From assembly GCA_009840005.1 (NCBI GenBank), contig VXOR01000097.1, positions 178,488-242,487 on the forward strand: a stretch of 64,000 nucleotides of DNA, read 5' to 3'. This stretch comes from Gemmatimonadota bacterium. Lineage in GTDB: Bacteria > Latescibacterota > UBA2968 > UBA8231. This document shows, piece by piece, positions 8,397-16,926 of this stretch. Both the position numbers and the translations under genes were made by a program. Positions within the stretch are counted from its first letter, which is position 1. Each line of letters opens with the position of its first letter. The notes beneath the pieces are model-generated. The model did not search any database and was not told the DNA's origin. It saw only the letters and a list, made by a program, of their open reading frames with translations.

Positions 8397-9665
8397 CTAA
8401 TGTTCCTCTTTCCATAAAGGGCCGTCGGCCGTAGCCTGCCACAGTTCTTCAAAGTGCTCGGGGTCTTTTTCTGCGTCCCAGAATTCAGTGGTGAGCGGGT
8501 TGGCGTACGAAGGGGGCCGCCCAGGGATGCCTTGGCGGTGCAAGCGGTCGTGGAATCTCAGATTGTCAGTAGAGCCGTTCGGGTCGGGGTCATGGCGCAC
8601 ATACGCGGTGAGACCACCGGCGGAGCGGATGCGGACCAAGAAGCGGCCTTTGTCGACCGGGACCGCGCTGGCCAATTTTTCCAATTGGGCCCGGTCGAGT
8701 TCGATCCCTAGGCCCGGCCCTTGGGGCACGGCGACGCTGCCGTCGATTACAGGCATGGGGTCTTTGACCACGTCCTCTTGCCACAAGTGACAGCCATTGA
8801 CGTGGTCGATGGTGGCCATTTTGAAAACCGCGACTTCGTGGGCCAAGAAGGCTTGATTGATGGTGCCGTCGGTCTGTTGGTACATGAGGGGCATGTTGAG
8901 CCGCTCGGCAATGGCGGCTTGTTTGATGGCACTGCCGATGGGGGCGTGCCCCGCCATGGTTCCATCGACGTAGCGCTTGGTCATGGCTTCGGGCGGGACG
9001 TGGTGGCCGATGATCGGCAGTGGGCACTGCTCGCGCAACATGCGATAGGCATCTTCGTCCGTGCCTTGGACTACGTCTTCAAAGCGGCCAGCGACCCGGA
9101 ATTTGACCAGCTCGGCGAGAATGGTGCGCATGGTGTAGTAGTTGCTGTTGGCGTTGAAGTCGTAGTGGATTTTGAAATAGGGCGGGGCCGCCTCCTGCAT
9201 GGCCTCGGTTTGGGCGATGACGTCCTGCATTTCATCGACGTGGTACTTGATCCAGTGATAGCCGCGAGCGGCCGCTTGGCGCACTTCTTCGGCCATGGCG
9301 TCTGGGGCTTGGGCCACGGTCCAAGCGGCGACCGGAATCCACGAGCGGACCTTGGGGCCGATCAGCTTCGACGCGGGAATGCCGAGGTGCTTGCCCATTA
9401 GGTCGTAGCAAGCCATGTTCATGGCGAGGTCCTGCTCGGCGTTGATCCAGTCAAAGGGCGAGGTGCCGATGTATTTTGTGCGCAAGGCGTCGCCGTCGGG
9501 CGTGTCGCCGATGTTCTCGCCGAGGCCCTCTAGGCCGTTGTCTGTGTGGACGACGAGGATGGCGCGGCGTTGGAGGCGCGCGCCGTGGTAGCGGGCCAGC
9601 GCTAGGGCGTTGAAGTCGCAATACGGCGGGCAGATGGCGTGGACTTCGATGTTGGTGATGTGCAT
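8397..9665 (-). CDS. Mandelate racemase/enolase superfamily protein
   Basis: 422-residue enolase-superfamily protein counted from the ATG at 9665 (MHITNIEVHAI is the usual family opening; an ATG ten codons upstream has no better ribosome site). Family members abstract the proton alpha to a carboxylate and include aldonate and aldarate dehydratases. Seen: the N-terminal cap (LVVHTDNGLEGLGE), GYHWIKYHVDE in the place of the K-x-K base motif, YDFNAN for the first metal ligand, FEDVVQGTDED for the second. The third metal ligand and the His-Asp dyad are hard to place: the expected position reads IGHHVPPE and the later D-x-x-x-x-H region is altered. The activity may therefore differ from standard dehydratases. 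Its stop abuts the PhyH start. Confidence 0.88.
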   Translation of the reverse strand: MHITNIEVHAICPPYCDFNALALARYHGARLQRRAILVVHTDNGLEGLGENIGDTPDGDALRTKYIGTSPFDWINAEQDLAMNMACYDLMGKHLGIPASKLIGPKVRSWIPVAAWTVAQAPDAMAEEVRQAAARGYHWIKYHVDEMQDVIAQTEAMQEAAPPYFKIHYDFNANSNYYTMRTILAELVKFRVAGRFEDVVQGTDEDAYRMLREQCPLPIIGHHVPPEAMTKRYVDGTMAGHAPIGSAIKQAAIAERLNMPLMYQQTDGTINQAFLAHEVAVFKMATIDHVNGCHLWQEDVVKDPMPVIDGSVAVPQGPGLGIELDRAQLEKLASAVPVDKGRFLVRIRSAGGLTAYVRHDPDPNGSTDNLRFHDRLHRQGIPGRPPSYANPLTTEFWDAEKDPEHFEELWQATADGPLWKEEH

Positions 9666-9757
9666 GAGAAGGGCCGGGAAAAGGGTGAGGTGCATTCGCG
9701 AGTGGGTCTAGTATAGCAGTACGCAATTGCTTGAGCAACCGAGAGGCGAGAGGTCTT

Positions 9758-10600
9758 ATGGACGCTGAGATAAAGGAAAAAGTGGATCAATTGCGCCGCG
9801 AGGGGTGGTGCGTGTTGGAGCGGATTATTCCGGAGGATGCCATAGAACGGGTACGGGAGCACGTGCAAGAGGCGCACGCAAAGGCGCAGCAGGACTACGA
9901 GGCTATGAGCGGGCACATCGGGCGGCAGACCGGGCCCAACGGCGAGCCGGGGATTTGCTTGATCGCGTATTTGTCGGAGTTTGCTCCGTATCTGGGCGAC
10001 GAGCGTTTGTTGGGGGTGGCGCAGGCGATTTTTGGCGGGCACGTGCGGATCGCGCAGACCGAGTTCAAGACGCAAGTGCCCAACCGCGAGGACTTGGACT
10101 GGCGCGGTTTTCACTCGGATTGGCCGCACGATCTGACCGATAGGGATTTCGCCGGCCGGGTGGCGCAGCCCTTCCCGAATGTGACCATGCAGCTATCGGT
10201 GTTGTGGATGCTGTCGCCGTTTGGTCCGGAGACGGGTGGGACGTGGGTGGTGCCGCGCAGCCACCGCGATCCGCTCAATCCGCGGATGCACCAGACGCCC
10301 GAAGGACTGGAAGAGCGGATGGATCAGTTCAAGCCGATTCGTGGGGAGATTCAGGTCATCGGCCCGGAGGGCAGTGCGCTGGTGATGGACAGCCGGATTT
10401 GGCATTCGACTGCGGCGAATCCTAGCCCGGAGCCGAGGGTGGCGATCATCACGCGCTATTGTCCGTGGTGGTTGAGCGTGGAATTTGGCGGGCGCAACAA
10501 TGCGATTGTGCCGAGGGCGGCCTATGAGGCCCTGCCGGAGGCGGTCAAGCTGCTCTATCGGCATCGGGCCGAGGGGGAGGTGGATGGGTTTCGGGGGTGA
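9758..10600 (+). CDS. Phytanoyl-CoA dioxygenase (PhyH) family protein, intact copy
   Basis: 280-residue PhyH-type Fe(II)/2-oxoglutarate dioxygenase. The first two metal ligands are His119 and Asp121 in FHSDWPHD; GGTWVVPRSHR (160-170) is the family strand; His216 (RIWHSTAANP) is the distal ligand and Arg227 (EPRVAIITRY) would bind the 2-oxoglutarate carboxylate. All key residues are present, so it should be active on an unknown substrate. AGAGG five bases before the ATG at 9758 selects this start over an in-frame TTG nine codons upstream. It is transcribed away from the enolase/PhyH block. A diverged, deleted copy of the same gene lies at 11365-11689, with a toxin-antitoxin pair between. Confidence 0.92.
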   Translation: MDAEIKEKVDQLRREGWCVLERIIPEDAIERVREHVQEAHAKAQQDYEAMSGHIGRQTGPNGEPGICLIAYLSEFAPYLGDERLLGVAQAIFGGHVRIAQTEFKTQVPNREDLDWRGFHSDWPHDLTDRDFAGRVAQPFPNVTMQLSVLWMLSPFGPETGGTWVVPRSHRDPLNPRMHQTPEGLEERMDQFKPIRGEIQVIGPEGSALVMDSRIWHSTAANPSPEPRVAIITRYCPWWLSVEFGGRNNAIVPRAAYEALPEAVKLLYRHRAEGEVDGFRG

Positions 10601-10799
10601 GGGGGATGAACGCTTGTGCATTATTCTGGGTACCGCCTCTTGTACTCAGAAATTGGTTCGCCAAACCAACCGCGTGGTGTTGCTTAAAGGGCCGTGTTTG
10701 TTAGCTTGTGAGAGTAAGGAATGGGCGTGGTCGCCGAACCTCTTGAAGGAGTCAGTGTCTGCCCTTTGATAGCGAAGCAGAGAATTGAAGGAGGTCACC

Positions 10800-11054
10800 A
10801 TGAGCACTTCTCCATTTGAATTTACCCCTGAGCAGAAGGCTGTACTAGAACAGCTTTCGCAAAATACCGGGGAAGATATATGCAGCTTGATTGCCCGTGC
10901 TGTAAAGAAATTACAAGAAGAAGAGGAACGCAGTATGGACGAGACAGATTACCTTCTCTCTTCACCAAAAAACGCGGCCTATCTCCAGAAGGCACTAAAA
11001 GATTTCCAGCACGGCCAGCGCAATTTTGCTTCCCGAGACCTAATCGAGGAATGA
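10800..11054 (+). CDS. Antitoxin of a YoeB/Txe-type system
   Basis: 84-residue small acidic protein. A textbook ribosome site (AAGGAGGT, four bases before ATG) sets the start. The C-terminal part (MDETDYLLSSPKNAAYLQKAL) is the segment that RelB/YefM-type antitoxins use to wrap their toxin; the N-terminal part (TPEQKAVLEQLSQNTGEDICSLIARAV) is helical and unlike the Phd DNA-binding fold, so the DNA-binding half may be of another class. Its TGA overlaps the toxin ATG (ATGA), the usual coupling. Neutralises the toxin and probably represses the promoter; neither is shown by sequence alone. Confidence 0.85.
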   Translation: MSTSPFEFTPEQKAVLEQLSQNTGEDICSLIARAVKKLQEEEERSMDETDYLLSSPKNAAYLQKALKDFQHGQRNFASRDLIEE

Positions 11055-11308
11055 GACACATTAGCTTCCATGCAGACGCTTGGCAGGATTATCTTTACTG
11101 GTATCAGACTAGCAAAAGCACCTTCAAGAAAATCAACGAACTTATTCGAGATACCCAGCGCAATCCGTTTACAGGACTTGGCAAGCCCGAAGTTCTGAAA
11201 CATGATTTTCAGGGATGTTGGTCTCGTCGAATTACTCGAGAACATCGCCTCGTTTACCGCGTAGAGTCAGACACCCTCTTTATCTTGTCTTGTCGGTATC
11301 ACTACTAG
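11051..11308 (+). CDS. yoeB: YoeB/Txe family mRNA-interferase toxin
   Basis: 85-residue toxin very close to E. coli YoeB throughout: DYLYWYQT, FKKINELIRDTQRNPF, GLGKPEVLKH, CWSRRITREHRLVY, and ending CRYHY. The catalytic residues of YoeB (Glu46, Arg65, His83 in E. coli) correspond to Glu47, Arg66 and His84 here, so it should be active. YoeB binds the ribosome and cleaves mRNA in the A site. The start overlaps the antitoxin stop. The pair sits exactly between an intact PhyH gene and its damaged duplicate, consistent with arrival or retention linked to that rearrangement. Confidence 0.94.
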   Translation: MRHISFHADAWQDYLYWYQTSKSTFKKINELIRDTQRNPFTGLGKPEVLKHDFQGCWSRRITREHRLVYRVESDTLFILSCRYHY

Positions 11309-11364
11309 ATCTGCGAAAGCACTTGGGAAAAGCAACTCAGTCCGGGCCCTTGCCCTACGGCTCG

Positions 11365-11689
11365 GGCGCACGTGCGGATCGCGCAGACCGAGTTAAGACG
11401 CAAGTACCCAATCGCAAGGACTTGGACTGGCGGGGATATCTAGGTCGTCGGCCCGGAGGGCAGTGCGCTGGTGATGGACAGGCGGATCTGGCATTCGACC
11501 GCGGCGAACCCTAGTCCGAAGCCGAGGGTGGCGATCATCACGCGCTACTGTCCGTGGTGGTTGAGCGTGGAATTTGGCGGGCGCAATAATGCGATTGTGC
11601 CGAGGGAGACCTACGGGGTCCTACCGGAGGCGGTCAAGCCGCTCTATCGGCATCGGGCCGAGGGGGAGGAGAATCCGTTTCGGGGGTGA
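11365..11689 (+). pseudogene. Deleted duplicate of the PhyH gene at 9758-10600
   Basis: Two blocks match the intact gene at about 85-90 percent by eye: about 11369-11435 to 10040-10108 (CACGTGCGGATCGCGCAGAC shared exactly), and about 11436-11689 to about 10343-10600 including the stop. The roughly 235 bases between, encoding the H-x-D motif, are deleted. A single-base loss inside the first block (GAGTTCAAG to GAGTTAAG) shifts the frame. The second block still reads RRIWHSTAANP...PRVAIITRYCPWWLSVEFGGRNN. The N-terminal 90 codons are absent. It cannot encode an active dioxygenase. Confidence 0.9.
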
Positions 11690-11708
11690 GGATGAGTTCA
11701 GGTATTTG

Positions 11709-12722
11709 TCAAATCATTCTGAAATAGAAGCTCGTTCGCAACTCAATTCCGGCAGCCTCCATCTTTTTGTATGCAACATCAAATACGAGTCTTTGCAACT
11801 CCGATGATTGCCCATCAGCTCCTATGCCGTGAAGCATAGGAGTTGTATCTTCCCAGATCGGAATCACATCAGTTCCACCTAGATGGGCATAAATTGTTCC
11901 CCAGTGTGTATAGAAACTAAAACTCCAAGGCTTTTGGGGATTATGTTGGCGGAATCCGAGCTCGCATAATACTTTGGCATTAGCAAACACCTTTTCTTTT
12001 GTACTTGGAAACATAGAGTTTCCATACTTGTCTTTATCCCAATGACGGAATCCCTTACTCTCGGCTGGAATGCGGGTACTCAGGCGATGCAATTCAGATT
12101 CTACTAAATGACGTTGTTTTTCCCACTCCTCCTCTTTCTCTTTGCATTTCTTACAGATCGTCGTTTTAGTATTCAAGGCTTTGTGAATGACAATTTGCTT
12201 TTCAAGTTCTCTAAGCTGACAGAAGTCGTCTAGCTCCAAGATAAAGACAGGATGCCCCGCAGCCCTGTATCGAGCTTCTGTTTCCGGTTCCAAAGCATGT
12301 TCAACGACAACTTCAACAATGAGATAACGGTTACTATTTTTTTCGATAAATACAACATCAGATCGTGTGTTATCAACGACAGATTTTTCCAGTATCACAT
12401 CGGAGCAGCCCGAAGCGATATTGCCTGATATGTAATTATTCTCGCAGGTATCGCAAGACAGGTGTATGAAGTAAGGCTGTCTGTTTTTTTGAGCAAACTT
12501 AAAACTCTGCTCAATCAGATGCTTGGCTTGTTTGTGCAGCACACTTTCCCACGAACAAACTTCTTGTGCAGCTTTATGCGCGAAGTGCCATTCTCTTTTT
12601 TTCCCCTGACGGCATACCATCGGCTTATTACAGCCTGTGCAATAGTATGAATGAATTTTTTCTGCGTCACTGATGTGTACTATTCCCCCAGCTTCGTCAG
12701 TGGCATAGGGGTAGGTAAGCAT
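11709..12722 (-). CDS. CoiA-like competence/PD-(D/E)XK nuclease family protein
   Basis: 337-residue protein resembling CoiA-like nucleases. The N-terminal zinc-binding region has Cys28-x2-Cys31 (YYCTGC), Cys37, then WHFAHK (His46, His49), as in CoiA proteins; it is followed by ESVLHKQAKHLI (59-70). A second Cys pair is at 90/93 and a third Cys pair in CKKCKEKEEE. The nuclease core would be Asp122 (TRSDVVF) and Glu137 (IVEVVVEH), a PD-(D/E)XK-like arrangement with Val in place of the usual Lys. In Gram-positives CoiA supports DNA uptake and recombination; here the role is unknown and could be defence-related. Base composition is visibly more A+T-rich than neighbours, suggesting transfer. Confidence 0.7.
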   Translation of the reverse strand: MLTYPYATDEAGGIVHISDAEKIHSYYCTGCNKPMVCRQGKKREWHFAHKAAQEVCSWESVLHKQAKHLIEQSFKFAQKNRQPYFIHLSCDTCENNYISGNIASGCSDVILEKSVVDNTRSDVVFIEKNSNRYLIVEVVVEHALEPETEARYRAAGHPVFILELDDFCQLRELEKQIVIHKALNTKTTICKKCKEKEEEWEKQRHLVESELHRLSTRIPAESKGFRHWDKDKYGNSMFPSTKEKVFANAKVLCELGFRQHNPQKPWSFSFYTHWGTIYAHLGGTDVIPIWEDTTPMLHGIGADGQSSELQRLVFDVAYKKMEAAGIELRTSFYFRMI

Positions 12723-12792
12723 AATAGTTCTCTTTCACATATACATAGAGGTTCATGCCTGCGAGAATCTGTAATTACGACAAGATGTTCGG

Positions 12793-13023
12793 TTATGGTA
12801 TTGGCGTTAATTGAATCTGATCAGAGACGACCCATGCCGCGTATCTTATGGACTGACGAACGTCTTCTTCTTCGAGTTCTGGATACGCCTCCAACACCTC
12901 TGGGATGGACTTACCTCCGGCCAGCATTTTAAGAATCACGCTTACGGTGATCCTCATGCCCCGAACAGTGGGTTGTCCTAAGCAGACTTTGGGATTGATA
13001 GTTATACGGTCGAGATTTTTCAA
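12793..13023 (-). CDS. DUF433 family protein (VapB-like antitoxin family)
   Basis: 76-residue DUF433 protein: RITINPKVCLGQPTVRGMRITVSVIL, LAGGKSIPEVLEAYPELEEEDVRQ and a C-terminal helix (SIRYAA). Many members pair with a PIN-like or DUF5615 toxin; none is adjacent here, so this is an orphan antitoxin or a lone regulator. The TTG at 13023 is chosen as start because AGGAGG lies six bases before it; an in-frame ATG at 13041 lies upstream of that AGGAGG and has no ribosome site of its own. The AGGAGG is in the loop of an 8-bp hairpin whose stem contains the start codon. It lies 32 bases downstream of the Rrf2 gene. Confidence 0.82.
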   Translation of the reverse strand: MKNLDRITINPKVCLGQPTVRGMRITVSVILKMLAGGKSIPEVLEAYPELEEEDVRQSIRYAAWVVSDQIQLTPIP

Positions 13024-13043
13024 TGGATGCCTCCTATCCATTG
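13021..13043 (-). promoter_or_regulatory. Hairpin presenting the ribosome site of the DUF433 gene
   Basis: CAATGGAT (13021-13028) and ATCCATTG (13036-13043) are perfect inverted 8-bp arms around a 7-base loop. On the transcript the loop is AGGAGGC, the ribosome-binding site, and the TTG start is the last three bases of the stem. The structure could modulate translation, or, as DNA, be an operator for the small DNA-binding-type protein it precedes. Role inferred. Confidence 0.5.
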
Positions 13044-13055
13044 AAAATCGATCTC

Positions 13056-13514
13056 CTAAGCCGATATATCGAGTAGGGCCTCTTCGTCGGCGAGGGCGTA
13101 GCCCTGTTCCAGCAGGTCGGCGAGGGTTGTGCGCGATAAAATCTGATCCACGGCCTGCTGCACTTGTCCCCACAGAGCGCGCACCGAACACGCGGTGAGC
13201 GAGTGCGTGCAGCAATCCGCGCTGCCGGCGAAGTGATCGCAGAAGCCGTCGTCGAAGAGGCGACCGCCCAGCGTGGCGAGCGCGTCGGCCACGGCGATTT
13301 GATGGGGGGGCTTGGCTAGGGCGTAGCCGCCTTGCTGGCCGCGGGCGCTTGCGACAAAGCCGCCTTGGCGGAGCATGCGCAAGAGCTTGGCGACGTTGTG
13401 ATGGGTGATGCCCTCGGCTTGGCTGATTTCCGGGATGGTCAGGCTGCCGGGGGCTTGGCGAGCCAGTTGCAACAGGCAGCGCAAGCCGTATTCTTCGCTC
13501 GAGTTGAGTTTCAT
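13056..13514 (-). CDS. Rrf2-family Fe-S regulator (SufR/IscR-like)
   Basis: 152-residue Rrf2-family regulator. The N-terminal winged helix reads MKLNSSEEYGLRCLLQLAR ... IPEISQAEGITHHNVAKLLRMLRQGGFV, then the wing RGQQGGYALAKPP (59-70). Cysteines at 92, 101, 102 and 109 lie where IscR has its three [2Fe-2S] ligands, so cluster sensing is likely. The start at 13514 (ATGAAACTCAACTC) is two bases beyond the sufT stop. As the last gene of the suf operon it probably feeds back on the operon promoter upstream of sufB, although no matching operator was identified. Length and domain order are normal. Confidence 0.9.
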   Translation of the reverse strand: MKLNSSEEYGLRCLLQLARQAPGSLTIPEISQAEGITHHNVAKLLRMLRQGGFVASARGQQGGYALAKPPHQIAVADALATLGGRLFDDGFCDHFAGSADCCTHSLTACSVRALWGQVQQAVDQILSRTTLADLLEQGYALADEEALLDISA

Positions 13515-13516
13515 AA

Positions 13517-13882
13517 CTACATCATGCCTAGTTCGAGTTTGGCCCCTTCGGTCATCATGTCGATCGTCCACGGCGGATCCCACACGACCTCGACCAAGGC
13601 CGTGGCGATGCCCGGAACGTGGGACTTGATTTTGTGCTCGATTTCCGGCGGCAGGGTGCCGGCTACCGGACAGGCGGGCGAGGTCAAGGTCATGGTCACG
13701 TGGACGTCCTGCGAGTCGCTGGCTTCGACGTTGAGCTCAGCCGAAACGACCTCGACGTCGTAGATCAGGCCGAGGGCGAAGATATCGACCGGAATCTCGG
13801 GGTCGTAGCAGGTCTTGAGCACGGCCACGACTTTGGCCTCGGTAGAATCGGGGGGAAAGGTTTTTTCGTGCAACAGTTCCAT
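13517..13882 (-). CDS. sufT: SufT-like Fe-S assembly protein (MIP18/DUF59)
   Basis: 121-residue single-domain MIP18/DUF59 protein. YDPEIPVDIFALGLIYDVEV (about 27-46) and TLTSPACPVAG (about 67-77, with the family's conserved Cys) are diagnostic. SufT aids maturation or delivery of Fe-S clusters to target proteins. It lies between sufU and the rrf2 regulator, two bases before the latter and 32 bases after the former, in the same orientation as the whole suf set. A GGAG ribosome site precedes its ATG (reverse of CTCC at 13889-13892). Confidence 0.92.
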   Translation of the reverse strand: MELLHEKTFPPDSTEAKVVAVLKTCYDPEIPVDIFALGLIYDVEVVSAELNVEASDSQDVHVTMTLTSPACPVAGTLPPEIEHKIKSHVPGIATALVEVVWDPPWTIDMMTEGAKLELGMM

Positions 13883-13914
13883 GGAGGACTCCTTTTAGCG
13901 GTTAGTTACACGTC

Positions 13915-14367
13915 CTATTCGGTGGATACGGGCGACGAGTCTTGTTCTATGGCTGCTTTGGCGGCGTGCCAAGCGAGGGTCGCGCACTTGACGCGCATGG
14001 GGAACTCGCGCACCCCAGCGAAGACGGCCATCTTGCCCAAGGCTTGGTGATCGACGGGCGCATCTGGTTCCGCAGTCACCATCTGCTGGAACTGCTCAAA
14101 CAGCTCGACTGCCTCGTCGGGACGCTTGCCTTTGAGCGCGGCGGTCATCAGGGAAGCCGAGGCTTTGGAAATGGCGCAACCCGACCCGTCAAAGCTGATG
14201 TCGGCAATTCGCTCATCGGCCACGTGGAGATAGATCTGCAGGTGATCGCCGCACAGGGGATTGTGGCCCTCTTGCATGCGGTTGGCTTCGGGCAGCTTGC
14301 CGAAATTGCGCGGATTTTTGTTGTGATCGAGGATGATCTGCTGGTACAGTTCGCGAAGTTCAGTCAT
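13915..14367 (-). CDS. sufU: SufU zinc-dependent sulfurtransferase
   Basis: 150-residue IscU-fold protein of the SufU type. The three conserved cysteines and the Asp are present: Cys39 and Asp41 (NPLCGD), Cys64 (GSGCAISKAS), Cys128 (RVKCATLAW). The roughly 20-residue insertion between the second and third Cys that separates SufU from IscU is there (about 80-105). In Bacillus, SufU is a Zn protein that accepts persulfide sulfur from SufS and passes it to SufBCD. Gene order sufS-sufU-sufT supports this role. Upstream gap to sufS is 44 bases. Confidence 0.95.
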   Translation of the reverse strand: MTELRELYQQIILDHNKNPRNFGKLPEANRMQEGHNPLCGDHLQIYLHVADERIADISFDGSGCAISKASASLMTAALKGKRPDEAVELFEQFQQMVTAEPDAPVDHQALGKMAVFAGVREFPMRVKCATLAWHAAKAAIEQDSSPVSTE

Positions 14368-14411
14368 GGTTGAAATGCCTCATTAATGTTGTATAAACCT
14401 TTACCCATTTC

Positions 14412-15641
14412 TCACCCACCAAATACCTTCTTGACCTTGTGCAATGCCGCGACTAGGGCGTCAATTTCCGCGCGCGTGTTGTAAAAAGCCAACGAGGCGC
14501 GCACTGTAGCGGGCACTTGGTAAAACTGCATGGTCGGCTGGGCGCAGTGGTGGCCGGCGCGCACGGCAATGCCCTCGGCGTCGAGGATGGTGCCGATGTC
14601 GTGCGGGTGGATGTCGCCGAGGGTGAAGGAGATCACGGCCACGCGCTCGCGGGCCGTGCCAATCAGGCGCAGGCCCGGAATGTCGGCAAGGGCTGCGTCT
14701 GCGTACGCAAGTAAGTCGGCCTCGTACGCGGCAATCTGCTCGCGGCCCACGGAGTTGACGTAATCAATGGCGGTCTCCAAGCCCGTGACGCCGGCGATGT
14801 GCGGCGTGCCGGCCTCAAAGCGCATCGGCGGGGTAGCATACGTAGTGCCGTCAAAGCTCACCTTTTCGATCATGGAGCCGCCGCCTTCATAGGGCGGCAT
14901 GGCGTGTAAAAGGGCCTGCTTGCCGTAGAGCACGCCGATGCCGGTGGGGCCGAAGAGCTTGTGCCCGGAAAAGGCGTAGAAGTCGCAGTCGAGGTCTTGC
15001 ACATCCACCGGCAGGTGGGGCACTCCTTGCGCTCCATCAACGACTACTACTGCGCCGTGCTGATGGGCCAAGGCGGCGATTTCCTTCACCGGCAGAATGG
15101 TGCCGAGGGCGTTGGAAGCGTGGGCGACGGCCACGATGCGGGTGCGCTCGGACAGCAGGCGCTCGTATTCGTCGAAGAGGAACTCGCCCGTGTCGCTGAT
15201 GGGCACTACCCGCAGGCGCGCGCCCTTTTCCTCGCACAGCAGTTGCCACGGCACGATGTTGGAATGGTGCTCTAGCTGCGAGACGATGATCTCGTCGTCG
15301 GGGCCTAGCTGCGGCCGGCCGTAGCTGTGGGCGACGAGATTGAGCGCCTCGGTGGTGCCGCGCACGAAGACGATTTCGCTGCTCTCGCGGGCGTTGATGA
15401 ACTGGCCGACTCGGCCGCGCGCGCGTTCGTACGCAAAGGTCGCTTGCTGGCTGAGGAAGTGGACGCCGCGATGGATGTTGGCGTTTTCGCGGGCGTAGTA
15501 GCGCTGGAGCGCGTAGATGACCGTCAGCGGCTTTTGGGTGGTCGCGCCATTGTCGAAATAGACGAGATCCTTGCCGCGGATTTTCTCGCCGAGGATGGGG
15601 AAGTCGCGGCGGATTTTGGCGATGTCAAAGGAAGTGGTCAT
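14412..15641 (-). CDS. sufS: SufS group II cysteine desulfurase
   Basis: 409-residue PLP-dependent cysteine desulfurase that supplies sulfane sulfur for Fe-S assembly. Family opening FDIAKIRRDFPIL and YFDNGATTQKP; PLP lysine Lys228 in SGHKLFGPTG; catalytic Cys366 in RAGHHCAQP. The ATG at 15641 overlaps the sufD stop (ATGA), which excludes the upstream in-frame extension. The length matches group II SufS. The partner acceptor is the SufU encoded next. Confidence 0.97.
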   Translation of the reverse strand: MTTSFDIAKIRRDFPILGEKIRGKDLVYFDNGATTQKPLTVIYALQRYYARENANIHRGVHFLSQQATFAYERARGRVGQFINARESSEIVFVRGTTEALNLVAHSYGRPQLGPDDEIIVSQLEHHSNIVPWQLLCEEKGARLRVVPISDTGEFLFDEYERLLSERTRIVAVAHASNALGTILPVKEIAALAHQHGAVVVVDGAQGVPHLPVDVQDLDCDFYAFSGHKLFGPTGIGVLYGKQALLHAMPPYEGGGSMIEKVSFDGTTYATPPMRFEAGTPHIAGVTGLETAIDYVNSVGREQIAAYEADLLAYADAALADIPGLRLIGTARERVAVISFTLGDIHPHDIGTILDAEGIAVRAGHHCAQPTMQFYQVPATVRASLAFYNTRAEIDALVAALHKVKKVFGG

Positions 15642-16926
15642 GGGGCAATTCCAGCGGCAGCTTGATCTAGCCGGTGATCGACTAGCTGGTCGAGATGATC
15701 TTTGAGGGCAGGGACGCGCACGCGGTCGAGGACCTCGCCGGCAAAGGCGCGCGTCAGCACCCGGACGGCCTCGCGGTGGCCAATGCCACGGGAGCGCAAA
15801 TAGAACAAAGCGTCTTCGTCGAGTTGGCCGATGGTGGCTCCGTGCGAACACTTGACGTCGTCGGCGTAGATTTCGAGTTGGGGCTTGGTGTTGATTTGGG
15901 CCGTCTCCGAGAGCAGGAGATTCTGGTTGGCTTGGTAGGCGTCGGTTTTTTGCGCGGCTTGGTGAACGTGGATTTTGCCGCGGAAGACGCCGGTGGCCCG
16001 ACCGCCGAGAATGCCCTTGTAGAACTCGTGGCTCTGGCAGTGCGGCTGGGCGTGTTCGATGAGTGTGTGGTTATCGACGTGTTGCGCTCCGTCTTCGATG
16101 TAGAGGCCGTTGAGCGTGGAGTCAACGCCTTCGCCTTCTAGCGCGGTGTGGATGTGGTGGCGGGTTAGACGTCCTCCCAAGGTGATGGCGGTTGAGCGGA
16201 ATTGGGCGGCGCGTTCCTCGCGGACGTGGGTCGCGGCGATGTGGAAGGCGGCGGCGGACTCGCGCTGAACTCGGTAATGGTCGAGCACGGCGTTGGGGCC
16301 GATGAAGAATTCGCTGACGCTATTGGTCAGATACGGTTCCGAATCCAAGCCGACGTAGCTTTCGACGATAGTCGCCTGGGTGTTGGCTTCGGCGACTACG
16401 AGGACGCGCGGATGGGAAACGACGTTGGCGCGTTGGCCGGTGGAGACAAAGAGCAAGTGGATGGGTTGATCGACGACGGCTCCCGGAGGTAGATAGACGA
16501 CCGCACCGTCTTGCAAGAAGGCGGTGTTGAGCGCGGTAAATGCCTCGTCCTCGGTAATGGCGATTCGGCCTAGGGAGTCTGAGACTAGGTCGCCGTTTGC
16601 GGCAATGGCGTCGCCTAAGGGCTCGACGCGCACACCGGCGGACAGGCCGTTGAGATGAGAATGCGCGGGGGCAAAGTGGCCATCGACAAAGACCAACCCG
16701 TTGAGGCCATAGCGGTAATTGTCGAGAGCGGCAGGTGCATTAGTGGACGCGGCTAGTTCGAAGTCGATCCGAGTCAGCGGACCGATGTTCGTAAAAGCCC
16801 ATTCCTCGTCTTTGGTCGTGGGAAAGCCAGCGTTGGCGAAGTGCTCAATGGCTTTTTGGCGCAGCGACACCAACTCATCTGTGCCGATGAGGTTGTTAAA
16901 GCTGGACTGATAATGAGCGACGCCGT

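Noticed and set aside
8721..9401. Open frame antisense to the enolase-superfamily gene
   Set aside because: It lies wholly inside a conserved gene, has a biased Gly/Val/Asp composition and no family resemblance.
10654..10670. TTGGTT...AACCAA hairpin as a terminator of the PhyH gene
   Set aside because: Only six A+T-rich pairs, no T-run after it.
10785..10799. Upstream ATG as antitoxin start
   Set aside because: The perfect AAGGAGGT lies between it and the next ATG at 10800, so the later start is used.
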